Below, piece by piece: positions 23,595 to 31,174 of a stretch of DNA of 47,770 nucleotides. The position numbers and the translations under genes are program-made. The notes beneath the pieces were generated by a model. The model was not told the origin of the DNA and ran no database searches. It saw only the letters and a program-made list of their open reading frames with translations. This DNA comes from Armatimonadota bacterium (GTDB lineage: Bacteria; Armatimonadota; Hebobacteria; GCA-020354555; CP070648), in NCBI GenBank assembly GCA_035527535.1, contig DATLAK010000044.1, forward strand, positions 1 through 47,770, given 5' to 3'. The stretch's first letter is position 1; the number at the start of each line of letters is the position of its first letter.

Positions 23595-24338
23595 ATGGAC
23601 GTTCGACACATGCGCATCAAGGCGTGGAGCTGGGTGGGACCGGTGACGATGGTGTGCTTCGTCGTCGGCGCGCTGCTGGCGCTGCAATTCACCACCCAGC
23701 GCAAGACCGGCGCCGCGTCGCGCTACGGGCGCGCCGACGTCCTGGCGCAGATGCTGGCGGGCTACAAGGCCCAGGTGGACAGCCAGGACGCCGAGATCAA
23801 TGACCTGCGCGCCAAGCTCAACGAGTACCGCGAGGCCTCCACCAAGAACCAGGGAGTCCTGGCCCTGCTCAACAAACAGTTGACGCAGGACCAGATGGCG
23901 CTGGGGCTGACCGAGGTCATGGGCCCGGGCATGGTGATGACGCTCGATGACAGCACCCGGGCGACGCAGGCGGGCGAGGACAAAGAGCCCTACCTGGTGC
24001 ACGATTACGACTTGTGGCCGGTCGTCAACGAGCTGCGCTCCGCCGGCGCGGAGGCGATCGCCATCAACGACCAGCGCGTCGTCGCCACCACCGCCATCCG
24101 CTGCGCGGGGTCCGTGTTCAACATCAACAACGTCCCCGTCGCGTCTCCCTTCGTCATCAAGGCTATCGGCGACCCCGGGGCCCTCAGTGGCGCCCTCAAC
24201 ATCCCCGGCGGGGTCGTCGAGCAGTTCCGGGCGTCGGACTTCCCGGTCAAGGTGGAGACGCGCAAGGACATCACGATCAAAGCGGTGCCGGTTGCCCCCA
24301 GCTTCCGCTTCGCCCAGCCCGTCCCACCGGAGAAATAG
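23595..24338 (+). CDS. DUF881-family membrane protein
   Basis: The 247-residue protein has one membrane helix (about residues 13-33), a coiled-coil stretch (about 50-95, DSQDAEINDLRAKLNEYRE), and the DUF881 domain. Its marks are LTEVMGPGMVMTLDD, LVHDYDLWPVVNELRSAGAE, AIAINDQRVVATTAIRCAGS and VFNINNVPVASPFVIKAIGD. DUF881 genes commonly sit between ftsQ and the small basic protein in Firmicutes and Actinobacteria. A division or envelope role is inferred from location only. Confidence 0.9.
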   Translation: MDVRHMRIKAWSWVGPVTMVCFVVGALLALQFTTQRKTGAASRYGRADVLAQMLAGYKAQVDSQDAEINDLRAKLNEYREASTKNQGVLALLNKQLTQDQMALGLTEVMGPGMVMTLDDSTRATQAGEDKEPYLVHDYDLWPVVNELRSAGAEAIAINDQRVVATTAIRCAGSVFNINNVPVASPFVIKAIGDPGALSGALNIPGGVVEQFRASDFPVKVETRKDITIKAVPVAPSFRFAQPVPPEK

Positions 24339-24341
24339 GCC

Positions 24342-24728
24342 ATGATCATGCTACCGCTGTTCGCCTTGCTGCTCGGGTTCCTCATCGTCTATATCCTCAA
24401 TATCTCGCTGCCGGTCGGCTATGCCGACTACATCTCGCTGATCATCCTCGCCAGCCTCGACGCCATCGCCGGCGGGGTGCGCGCGCGCCTGGAGGGAACT
24501 TTCGATGACGGCATCTTCATCAGCGGCGTCATCTTCAACTCGATGGCTGCGGTCGGCCTCGCCTACATCGGCGACCGCATGGGCATGAGCCTTTACCTCG
24601 CCCCGGTGGTGGCTTTGGGCATACGAATCTACTACAACGTCGGGCGCGTACGCCGGCTCCTCATGGGGCACGCGGGCGCCGCTGGCGCCTCGCCCCGGGA
24701 CTCCGACTTCGAGCGCCTGGGCTGCTAG
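24342..24728 (+). CDS. sbp: Small basic protein (DUF1290) membrane protein
   Basis: The 128-residue protein is almost all membrane helices. It contains LPVGYADYISLIILASLDAI, AGGVRARLEGTFDDGIFISG, VIFNSMAAVGLAYIGDRMG, SLYLAPVVALGIRIYYNVGR and a basic tail. These are the conserved segments of the small basic protein that accompanies DUF881 before ftsA or ftsZ. The function is unknown. Three bases separate it from the DUF881 gene and five from ftsA. Confidence 0.9.
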   Translation: MIMLPLFALLLGFLIVYILNISLPVGYADYISLIILASLDAIAGGVRARLEGTFDDGIFISGVIFNSMAAVGLAYIGDRMGMSLYLAPVVALGIRIYYNVGRVRRLLMGHAGAAGASPRDSDFERLGC

Positions 24729-24733
24729 CGGGT

Positions 24734-25921
24734 ATGTGTCCGGTGGCTCGCGAACGCACGATCATCTGCCTCGACCCGGGCACCACCAAGACCTGCGCGC
24801 TGGTGGTGCGCATCGCCGGTCGCACTCCCCACGTCATCGGCGCCGCTCGCGCCACCTCGGTCGGCATCCGCCGGGGCACGATTACGGACCTGCGCTCGGC
24901 GGCGGCCTCCATCGCCCAGGCCGCCCAGGAGGCCTGCCGCGCGGCGGGAACGCGCGACGACCGTACCTGGACCGCGGTCAGCGGCGAGCACCTGGAGGGG
25001 CTCGCCGCCCGCGCCGAGGCCGCTCCGGCCGGCCCCGAGGTGCGGCAGCGCGACCTCGATCAATGCCTACGCCGGGCCGCCGAGGGTGCGCACCTGCCCC
25101 CGGGCCGGGAGGTGCTCCACGCCCTCCCCGGCGAGTTCGCGGTGGACGGGCAGCCCGGCATCGCCAGCCCGCTGGGGATGGCGGCTCAGCGCCTATCGGT
25201 GGACGCCTTCCTGGTTACCGCCTCCAGCAGCGCCCTCGACAACCTTGAGCGCGGCGTCGAATCCGCCGGCCTGTGCGCGGACCAGCAAGTGCTGTCAAGC
25301 CTGGCCGCGGCTTGGGCCACCACCGATGTGGCCGAACGCGCGGCGGGCGTCCTGGTCGTGGACATCGGCGGAGGCACCACTGATTTCATCGCCTTCCGCG
25401 ACGGCCGGGCGGCGCTGGTAGGCTGTCTCGGAGTCGCGGGCACCCACGTCACTCGCGACATCGCCGTCGGCCTGCGCGTCACCATGGGCGAGGCCGAGCG
25501 GCTCAAGCGCGAGCATGCCGCCGCGCTCGCCCGGCTGGTGCCGGCCTGCGAGATCCGTCTCGCCTGCGGCGACCGTGCGGGGCGCTGGTTCCTGGCGGAG
25601 ATCGTCGAGGCGCGCATGCGCGAGATCCTGGAGCTGGTGCGCTCGCGCGTCAGGCAGGCGGCGTTGGCGCCGACGCTGGCGGTGCTGACCGGCGGCGAGA
25701 CGCGCCTGGCGGGGTCGGCGACGTTGGCGGAAGAAGTGCTCGAATGTCCGGTGCGCGTGGGAGCCGCGGCGGCACCGCGCGACGCCCGCGTCGCCCGTGA
25801 CCCGGCGTGGGCGGTGGCGCTCGGCCTCGCTCGTTACGCGGCCGAGCAACGGCCTTCGTCCGCGCCCCGGGGCGGCCCCATCGCGCGCGCCCAGCGTTGG
25901 GTGCGCGAATCGTTCAAGTAG
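24734..25921 (+). CDS. ftsA: FtsA, actin-like membrane tether of the divisome
   Basis: FtsA polymerises and ties FtsZ to the membrane. The 395-residue protein has the actin-like phosphate loops ICLDPGTTKTCALVV and VLVVDIGGGTTDFIAF, the inserted 1C region (about residues 75-160), VTASSSALDNLERGVESAGL, and LTGGETRLAG near the end. The C-terminus RAQRWVRESFK is a plausible amphipathic membrane helix. It is more divergent than the mur genes. It is the last gene of the cluster; ftsZ does not follow. Confidence 0.87.
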   Translation: MCPVARERTIICLDPGTTKTCALVVRIAGRTPHVIGAARATSVGIRRGTITDLRSAAASIAQAAQEACRAAGTRDDRTWTAVSGEHLEGLAARAEAAPAGPEVRQRDLDQCLRRAAEGAHLPPGREVLHALPGEFAVDGQPGIASPLGMAAQRLSVDAFLVTASSSALDNLERGVESAGLCADQQVLSSLAAAWATTDVAERAAGVLVVDIGGGTTDFIAFRDGRAALVGCLGVAGTHVTRDIAVGLRVTMGEAERLKREHAAALARLVPACEIRLACGDRAGRWFLAEIVEARMREILELVRSRVRQAALAPTLAVLTGGETRLAGSATLAEEVLECPVRVGAAAAPRDARVARDPAWAVALGLARYAAEQRPSSAPRGGPIARAQRWVRESFK

Positions 25922-25978
25922 GCGCCCCACCGCAAATCCCATCGTCGCCCCCGTCCGCGGCGGACGGCAGGCCTTCCG

Positions 25979-26275
25979 ATGCGCGCGCAGTTCGTCGGCG
26001 AAACGATAACCGTGGAGCTTGCCGACATCGCCGGCCGGCCCCCGACCGCAATCGAGTGGCGCGGTGAGCGCCATGCGGTCGAGCTCGTCGAGGCGACCTG
26101 GCACGACGCAAGCTGGGGGCCGCTGCGGGCGCCAGTGAAACGCTGGTGGCAGCGCCGCCATCGCACGTACTTCCAGCTGCGGGTGCCGGGCGGCCGCATC
26201 TTCGAGGTCTATCACGACCGTGGACTCGATCGCTGGGTGCTGTACCGCATCCTGCATCCGCAGCCCGAGCCCTAG
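25979..26275 (+). CDS. Small DUF6504-like protein
   Basis: The 98-residue protein has IEWRGERHAVELVEATWHD, a tryptophan-rich centre (WWQRRHRTYFQLRVPGGRIF) and YHDRGLDRWVLYRILHPQP. This is like DUF6504 proteins, which are usually found next to DNA-repair polymerase genes. No such gene is nearby. It starts 57 bases after ftsA and could still be cotranscribed. Its stop overlaps the stop of the convergent gene by three bases. Confidence 0.65.
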   Translation: MRAQFVGETITVELADIAGRPPTAIEWRGERHAVELVEATWHDASWGPLRAPVKRWWQRRHRTYFQLRVPGGRIFEVYHDRGLDRWVLYRILHPQPEP

Positions 26276-27153
26276 CCGCCGGGGTAGCACGCCGCGAAGA
26301 ACTCGCGCAGCGTCCCCGCAAACTCGGCGCGCGTGAGCTGGGTCCAGGTCATCTGATCGCCGTAGGAGTAGTAGAGCAGCACCCGCCCCTCGAACTCCGC
26401 CAGGTCCGGGTCCGAGGCATTGCAGCACTCCGCATGTCCCGGCGCGAGGATGGGGTTGCGCGGGCTCGGCTGCCATTGTCGGAGATCCCGGGAGCGCGTC
26501 ATGAAGGTCTCGAACGCCCAGTGCGGCGTACGCCGTTCCAGATACATCATGTAGTACCAGCCGTCCACATGGCGCAGGCACGGGCACGCGGTATAGCGAT
26601 CGCTCCCGTAAACGACCTCCGGCAGCTTGCGCCAGTCAACGAGGTCGTGCGATTCCGCAAACTTGATGGTGAATGCGGGCCACCGCGGGTCGTTGCTCTC
26701 GTACGACATCACGAACCGATCCCCCGCCCGGCATACCGACTGGTTGAACAGCTGCTCGTCGGGGTTCTCGGCGATGACCACGCGCGGCTCGCTCCAGGTC
26801 ACCAGGTCACGGGAGCTGAACTCGCTTACATCGTGCCACCGGCCGTCCTGACTGCGCGCGCCATACACGTAGAGCGTATCCTGCCAGGCGAACGCCGAGG
26901 CGAGGGAGTATCCCCGGCCGAAGGTGCTCACCACGCGACCCTCGGCCAAGTCCCGCAGCTCCAGGTAATGCGCCGCCGGGTCATCGGTCGAGGGCGGCCG
27001 AATGTTGACCAGCAGCAGCCGCCGTCCCTGCCCGCCGTGAACAGAGTCGAAGGGCCACACCAAGGGCGTCGCTTCGCAGACGGGCCCGTATTTCGCCCCC
27101 GTCTTTACCAGCCCGGGCACCCCCGAGCCGCCGATCTCATCCCGTTGCGTCAT
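26272..27153 (-). CDS. Beta-propeller glycosidase-like protein (GH43/GH130-like)
   Basis: The 293-residue protein has repeated propeller-blade sequences: ATPLVWPFDSVHGGQGRRLL, SAFAWQDTLYVYGARS, EFSSRDLVTWSEPRVVI, DRFVMSYESNDPRWPAFTIK, RYTACPCLRHVDGWYYMMYL and RSRDLRQWQPSP. The repeated form (S/R)RDLxxW is typical of five-bladed GH43/32/130 propellers. I cannot assign catalytic acids, so the substrate is open. There is no signal peptide. The start at 27153 has AGGAGG five bases upstream. That ribosome site and the first nine codons are duplicated at 28653-28753. Confidence 0.68.
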   Translation of the reverse strand: MTQRDEIGGSGVPGLVKTGAKYGPVCEATPLVWPFDSVHGGQGRRLLLVNIRPPSTDDPAAHYLELRDLAEGRVVSTFGRGYSLASAFAWQDTLYVYGARSQDGRWHDVSEFSSRDLVTWSEPRVVIAENPDEQLFNQSVCRAGDRFVMSYESNDPRWPAFTIKFAESHDLVDWRKLPEVVYGSDRYTACPCLRHVDGWYYMMYLERRTPHWAFETFMTRSRDLRQWQPSPRNPILAPGHAECCNASDPDLAEFEGRVLLYYSYGDQMTWTQLTRAEFAGTLREFFAACYPGG

Positions 27154-27227
27154 CCAGTCCTCCTCGCTGGCTGCAAGCTCGGCCTACTGCTGCAGCACGA
27201 TGATGGAATCCACTTCATCCGGCGGCG
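27127..27227. repeat. 101-bp direct repeat, copy 1
   Basis: This copy spans the first codons of the GH43-like gene, its ribosome site and the tail of a GH29-like gene. It aligns without gaps to 28653-28753; the central part, about 18 bases, has diverged. Confidence 0.8.
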
Positions 27228-27245
27228 TGGGATAGCGTCCGCAGG
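27184..27245 (-). pseudogene. 3' tail remnant of a GH29-like gene
   Basis: Minus-strand codons ending at 27184 give TPPDEVDSIIVLQQ and a stop. They match the last residues of the intact GH29-like protein (APPDEVDSIIVLEQ). No start or body accompanies them: the preceding gene is the UROD-family gene, whose stop is at 27333. It is the broken end of a second copy. Confidence 0.7.
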
Positions 27246-27332
27246 TGATCTGCGAGCCCGGGCTCCTCCGGGCGGAAACACCCGCGCCGCCCACGATTCC
27301 CGGCGCGGATGTAGGGGGGAATCCCGTGCGAT

Positions 27333-28451
27333 CTACTCTGTATAGGGTATCGGCTCCTTGCCGATGAACTCGCACTTGCGCTCGCGGTAGTAGACGAAAT
27401 CTTCCCACGAGACGTCCGGCGGCACCAGGTGATCGGTATGGGGAATGAAGCCGCCGCCGGCGAGCAGGGGCCGCAGGCGGTCGAACTCGCGGTCTATGGC
27501 CTCCTTGCCCGCGGCCAGCGCCCGCTTGTCGAAGCCGCCGCGCAGGGGAGCCCGCACACCGAACTGCTCGCGGATCTTGTAGGCGTCGGTGTGCGCCGCC
27601 TCCAGCGGGAACATGACGCTGACGCCGCCCTCGATCCATGCCGGCACCAGCTGGTGGATGTTGCCGTCGCAGTCCACCATATGGAACTCGCACCCGCACT
27701 CGCGGCGCAGGAATTCGGTGGTGCGCTTGCACTGCGGCACCGCGTACTGTTGGAACCAGCGCGGCGACACCAGCGGGCCCTTCTTGTAGCACATATCCTC
27801 CCACCACCAGCCCAGGTCCAGGCGGCATTTGCCGGCGACCCTCTCGTACACGCTGAGCTTCAGTTCGGTGAGATGGGTTATCATCTCGGCCACCCATTCG
27901 GGATCCTCGGCGATGGCGATGGAGATGTTCTCGACGCCCATCCAGTTGCGCAGCAGCCCGTAGACCGAGCCGCAGTTGGCGGCGACGGGATAGTCGGCGT
28001 CGAGGGTGCGACGGCAGCGGTCATCAATGTCATCCGGTATCCTGCCCGGCGTGTCGGGGTTGAGGCGCTCATCGCGGATGAGCTCCCAGTCCGCGCGCGT
28101 CTCCAGCGCGTGGCGCAGGTAGCGGGGGATGGACGCGCCCAGCTCGGGTTTCATCATCTCCGAGACGGCTCCGTCGAGATCCTGGACGATGACGTGGTCG
28201 CCCTTCTCCTCCAGCACCTTACGCTCGAATGCCGGGAACAGGGCAATGTTGATCCCAAGCGTGGGGCCGAAGTCCTTTTCGTCGGTGTGGAAGTAGCACT
28301 GGATGCTCCCCCAGACGCCGCCCAGGCCGGCGGGCAATCCCTCCTGCTCCCAGCGGTTGATCGTTTGCTCCCAGGCGCCGAACTCGTAATCGGGCACCCG
28401 GTCAACAGGCTCAAAGCGCAGCGTCGCCAGCAAGCGTTCCCGATGTGTCAC
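27333..28451 (-). CDS. Uroporphyrinogen decarboxylase (UROD)-family protein
   Basis: The 372-residue protein starts MTHRERLLATLRFEPVDRVP, a common opening of UROD-superfamily proteins outside haem synthesis, such as methyltransferase subunits MtaA and CmuA. Other marks are QDLDGAVSEMMKPE, VAANCGSVYGLLRNWMGVEN, KGPLVSPRWFQQYAVPQCKR, FHMVDCDGNIHQLVPAWIEG and GGGFIPHTDHLVPPDVSWED. The last two include likely metal-site Asp, Cys and His. In accessory catabolic clusters such proteins are usually of unknown substrate. It sits between the two 101-bp repeats, with its own 200-base upstream region. Confidence 0.8.
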   Translation of the reverse strand: MTHRERLLATLRFEPVDRVPDYEFGAWEQTINRWEQEGLPAGLGGVWGSIQCYFHTDEKDFGPTLGINIALFPAFERKVLEEKGDHVIVQDLDGAVSEMMKPELGASIPRYLRHALETRADWELIRDERLNPDTPGRIPDDIDDRCRRTLDADYPVAANCGSVYGLLRNWMGVENISIAIAEDPEWVAEMITHLTELKLSVYERVAGKCRLDLGWWWEDMCYKKGPLVSPRWFQQYAVPQCKRTTEFLRRECGCEFHMVDCDGNIHQLVPAWIEGGVSVMFPLEAAHTDAYKIREQFGVRAPLRGGFDKRALAAGKEAIDREFDRLRPLLAGGGFIPHTDHLVPPDVSWEDFVYYRERKCEFIGKEPIPYTE

Positions 28452-28583
28452 GGTGACCCCCGAGGAGAAAGATGTTGGTGTCGGTCCTCAGCGATGATCG
28501 GGCGGGCCCGGGGTCAATCGGGGAGCAGTCCTGGTCTGCCCGCCCTTCCATACTGATCGGTCCTGCGCGTCATGCGAGGGTGC

Positions 28584-28679
28584 TCACGCCGAGCCACAAA
28601 GGCCCGCATGCGAAAAACTCTTCTCCGCGCCAGGATCGCTCCCCTGCCCGGCGCCGCCGATCTCATCCCGTTGTGTCAT
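28584..28679 (-). pseudogene. 5' head remnant of the GH43-like gene
   Basis: The 31-codon frame begins MTQRDEIGG, the same nine residues as the intact gene at 26272-27153. It keeps the same AGGAGG ribosome site five bases upstream, then diverges and stops at 28584. It is a displaced gene start left by the rearrangement. Confidence 0.7.
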
Positions 28680-28753
28680 CCAGTCCTCCTCGACGGGCTC
28701 CAGGCCACTCTACTGCTCCAGCACGATGATGGAATCCACTTCATCCGGCGGCG
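28653..28753. repeat. 101-bp direct repeat, copy 2
   Basis: It covers the end of the intact GH29-like gene, the short intergenic region and the start codons of a GH43-like gene, colinear with 27127-27227. About 85-90% of positions agree by eye. Confidence 0.8.
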
Positions 28754-30029
28754 CGCACGGCAGGTGGATGGTGATCCCCTCCGGCGCCGCGTCGCATCGC
28801 AGCGGCTTCCCGCCAAGCCACCGCGCCGCGCTCACGGGCTGCTCGATCCCCGGCAGCCACAATCGCTCGCCCGGCCATTCGAGAACGTGCAGGTAGATCG
28901 TCTCTCCCCTGACCACCGGCCAGCCCCACGCCTGGGCCGGCGTGCCCAGGGGGCGTGTATCATATACCGCCTCGCCGTGTTTGCGCAGCCAGGCGCCCAC
29001 CACTTCCAGTGGTCGGGCGTCTTCGGGGTTGACTGCGCCCGACGCGAGCGGCCCCTGGTTGAGCAGGTAGTTGCCCCCGCGCCCCACCACTTCCACCAGC
29101 CGCCGGATAAGGGTGAGCGCGTCCTTGCGATTGGCGTCCGTCGGATTATGGAACCATGACCCGCCGATGGTGTCACACACCTCGAACGGCCACGCCTCCG
29201 GCTGCGGCCCCCCGCCCTCAGGGAACAGTTCGTAATCGAGCACCTGGCCCTCATCGTCCAGGAACACCCGGCGGTCGAAAGTCTGCTCCGCGCCATCCCA
29301 ATCCCGCGACGATACCAATGTCTCCGGCCAGCGTGCGCGCACGAACGCCTCGACTTCCGCCATCGGGTAGCGGTAGCTCGCCCCGTTCCACGGCCCGGGG
29401 TCGAGCCAGAAACCGGCGAGGGGGCCGTAATCGGTTGCCAGCTGCTCCAACTGGGAGAGGAGGTGCTGCATGAACCGCTGCCAGGCGGCGGCATCCAGCG
29501 GCCGGCAGTCGGGATGATGCAGGTCCGGCAGCGACAGGTAGGCGAACAGGGGCATGTCGCGGCGGTGGCACTCATTAGCCAGCGAGCGCAGGAAATCGCG
29601 CCGCGGGCCGAGCATCGCCGTGTTGTAGTCGCTGTGGCGGGAGGCGTAATTGGCAAACCCCAGGTGGTGCTTGGTGGTGAAGCAGATGTAGCGCTGGCCC
29701 GCACGCTCCGCCAGGTCCACCCAGGCGGCGGGGGCAAACGACCTTCCCAGCCGGTCGAGCTCCGTCCCCAGCGACCGGGCGTCGAAATCAGCCGCCGACC
29801 ACGGCAGCGCCGGCGGCGCCAGTTCCGGGCGGTGGGTGATGATGGATTCCACCCCCCAATGGATGAACATCCCGAACTTGCGGTCCTTGAACCACTCCTG
29901 GCGCGCCGACAGCGGAGGCCGCTTCGGCGCCGCGACCCGCCGAATGCCGGGGCTTACCGGCATCCCCTCGCGGCCGTACACCCACGGCGGCTGGTCAGGC
30001 TGGCTCCCGGCTGTGGTCTTCCGCGTCAC
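28710..30029 (-). CDS. Alpha-L-fucosidase family (GH29) protein
   Basis: GH29 enzymes release alpha-L-fucose with retention. The 439-residue protein has the TIM-barrel opening QEWFKDRKFGMFIHWGVESI and TTKHHLGFANYASRHSDYN. The likely nucleophile is Asp210 in GFWLDPGPW. EVCDTIGGSWFHNPTDANRK, LVEVVGRGGNYLLNQGP and a C-terminal beta domain follow. Family members usually have KHHDGF where this has KHHLGF. There is no signal peptide, so it would act inside the cell. GTG 30029 overlaps the stop of the res remnant; ATG 29963 is an alternative start. Confidence 0.82.
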   Translation of the reverse strand: MTRKTTAGSQPDQPPWVYGREGMPVSPGIRRVAAPKRPPLSARQEWFKDRKFGMFIHWGVESIITHRPELAPPALPWSAADFDARSLGTELDRLGRSFAPAAWVDLAERAGQRYICFTTKHHLGFANYASRHSDYNTAMLGPRRDFLRSLANECHRRDMPLFAYLSLPDLHHPDCRPLDAAAWQRFMQHLLSQLEQLATDYGPLAGFWLDPGPWNGASYRYPMAEVEAFVRARWPETLVSSRDWDGAEQTFDRRVFLDDEGQVLDYELFPEGGGPQPEAWPFEVCDTIGGSWFHNPTDANRKDALTLIRRLVEVVGRGGNYLLNQGPLASGAVNPEDARPLEVVGAWLRKHGEAVYDTRPLGTPAQAWGWPVVRGETIYLHVLEWPGERLWLPGIEQPVSAARWLGGKPLRCDAAPEGITIHLPCAPPDEVDSIIVLEQ

Positions 30030-30193
30030 GGCAGCTGCGCCGCGCCGGCGAGACGATTCGACGCAATGCCGAGCCCGTCGCCAAGCGTTAAGGAGAGGTC
30101 AGCCTCGATCCGCCGCTGGCCTTTGGGCAGGGTCGCCACCCCTTCGATTGCGCGCACCTGGTATTCCTGGTTGGCGTCGAACTTGAACTGCAT
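30026..30193 (-). pseudogene. N-terminal remnant of a type III restriction (Res) subunit
   Basis: The 55-codon frame starts MQFKFDANQEYQVRAIEGVA, then the short LPKGQRRIEADLSLTLGDG, then GIASNRL and a stop. The opening and the NRL element follow the pattern of the N-terminus of type III Res helicase-nucleases. The DEAD-helicase motifs and the nuclease domain are absent. It lies just downstream of hepT. I identified it by similarity of pattern only. Confidence 0.65.
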
Positions 30194-30198
30194 CAGTT

Positions 30199-30555
30199 CT
30201 AGTCCTTGGCGGGATGCGGGGGAAGCAGCGCGTCAAGCTGCTTCGTCAGTTGCGGAAGGTAATCGCAAATCAGCACCCACATGTTCCCCTGCCGTATCTC
30301 GCCGTATTCGTGGGTGAGGACATGCCGTTGTGCGATGATGCGTCGCCAAGGGATCTCAGGATGGGCCTCCCGGAAGTCGGAAGAGACGCTGCGCGCGGCC
30401 TCGCCGATGATCTCCACCAGCCGCTCGACGGCTAGCTGAAGCTTGCGATCGCGCAGGTATCTCTCCGCATCATAGCCGGCCGCGAACTCCAGCGCGGTCT
30501 TGGCCGCATCCAGCATATCCCAGAGGTATCCCGCGTCCTTCTCGTCAAGCTGCAT
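30199..30555 (-). CDS. hepT: HepT-like HEPN toxin (DUF86)
   Basis: The 118-residue all-helical protein has the HEPN ribonuclease motif RX4HXY as Arg77-HVLT-His82-E-Tyr84, with GEAARSVSSDFREAHPEIPW before it as in DUF86 proteins. HepT cleaves RNA. In the studied Shewanella system MntA silences it by adding AMP to the Tyr of this motif. Its start overlaps the mntA end by 11 bases, so the pair is coupled. Motifs and length look intact. Confidence 0.88.
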   Translation of the reverse strand: MQLDEKDAGYLWDMLDAAKTALEFAAGYDAERYLRDRKLQLAVERLVEIIGEAARSVSSDFREAHPEIPWRRIIAQRHVLTHEYGEIRQGNMWVLICDYLPQLTKQLDALLPPHPAKD

Positions 30556-30847
30556 GGATCACCTCGCGGGTGCGCAGAATGGCATGCCGGCGGAACGGGT
30601 TCCGCAACCCCGCTTTATCTACCAGATCTACCTGTCGCCCAAGAATCGCCTCAAGCTCCTCAATCATGTCCACCCACCCGAACGCATCCCAGGGAGCGTC
30701 CTCCTCAAGCTCGACTAGTACGTCCACGTCGCTGTCCGGGTGAAAATCCTCCCGCAGCGCCGAGCCGAAGATGGATAGTTCCTTAACCCTCCACTTCCGA
30801 CAAAACCCCTCAATGCGCCCTCGATCCACCGCGATAGCAAGTGGCAT
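30545..30847 (-). CDS. mntA: MntA-like nucleotidyltransferase antitoxin
   Basis: The 100-residue protein is a minimal nucleotidyltransferase. The signature is FGSALREDFHPDSDVDVLVE (about residues 27-46), with the Gly-Ser and the paired Asp residues that bind metal. It would add AMP to the toxin HepT. The start at 30847 has GGAGG six bases upstream. Both genes of the pair are intact while the sequences on either side are truncated. Confidence 0.88.
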   Translation of the reverse strand: MPLAIAVDRGRIEGFCRKWRVKELSIFGSALREDFHPDSDVDVLVELEEDAPWDAFGWVDMIEELEAILGRQVDLVDKAGLRNPFRRHAILRTREVIHAA

Positions 30848-30884
30848 CTCTCACCTCCGCTAGATCGTCTTCAGCCGCTGTTCT

Positions 30885-30998
30885 TCACCCGCCCACCTTG
30901 CCCTCGGCAAACGTCTCCAGGAAGATCTCCCACAGTCGCTCGACCTGGTCGGCGATCAGGTCGGGTGAGGTCACAGCCACCTTCTCAGGGCCTCTCAT
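30885..30998 (-). pseudogene. N-terminal remnant of a type III DNA methyltransferase (Mod)
   Basis: The 37-codon frame starts MRGPEKVAVTSPDLIADQVE and continues RLWEIFLETFAEGKVGG to a stop. Type III Mod proteins commonly open with the same kind of helix, ending FxEGK(I/V)DF. This one stops at that point and has no methyltransferase motif. An AGGA site precedes the ATG. Bases 30999-31174 hold nothing else I can support. Confidence 0.65.
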
Positions 30999-31174
30999 GG
31001 CGGATTCCTTGGCGTACTAGAACCTGCTCCTCGGAGCAGGGCGTTGGCTTCATCTTACCGTCAACCCGCGATGCAGCGCAAGGCGCCGCGGGACCACGCG
31101 TGGTCGAGCGCAGCTCCGCGGCCAGGGCAGCCGCAGTCGCGTTGCCGGCTGAGTGGCCCGCGTGGGGTGAATGA

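Noticed and set aside
27184-27897. 237-codon minus-strand frame ending in the GH29-like tail
   Set aside because: Most of it overlaps the UROD-family gene in another frame. Only the last 15-20 codons are meaningful, and these are listed as a remnant.
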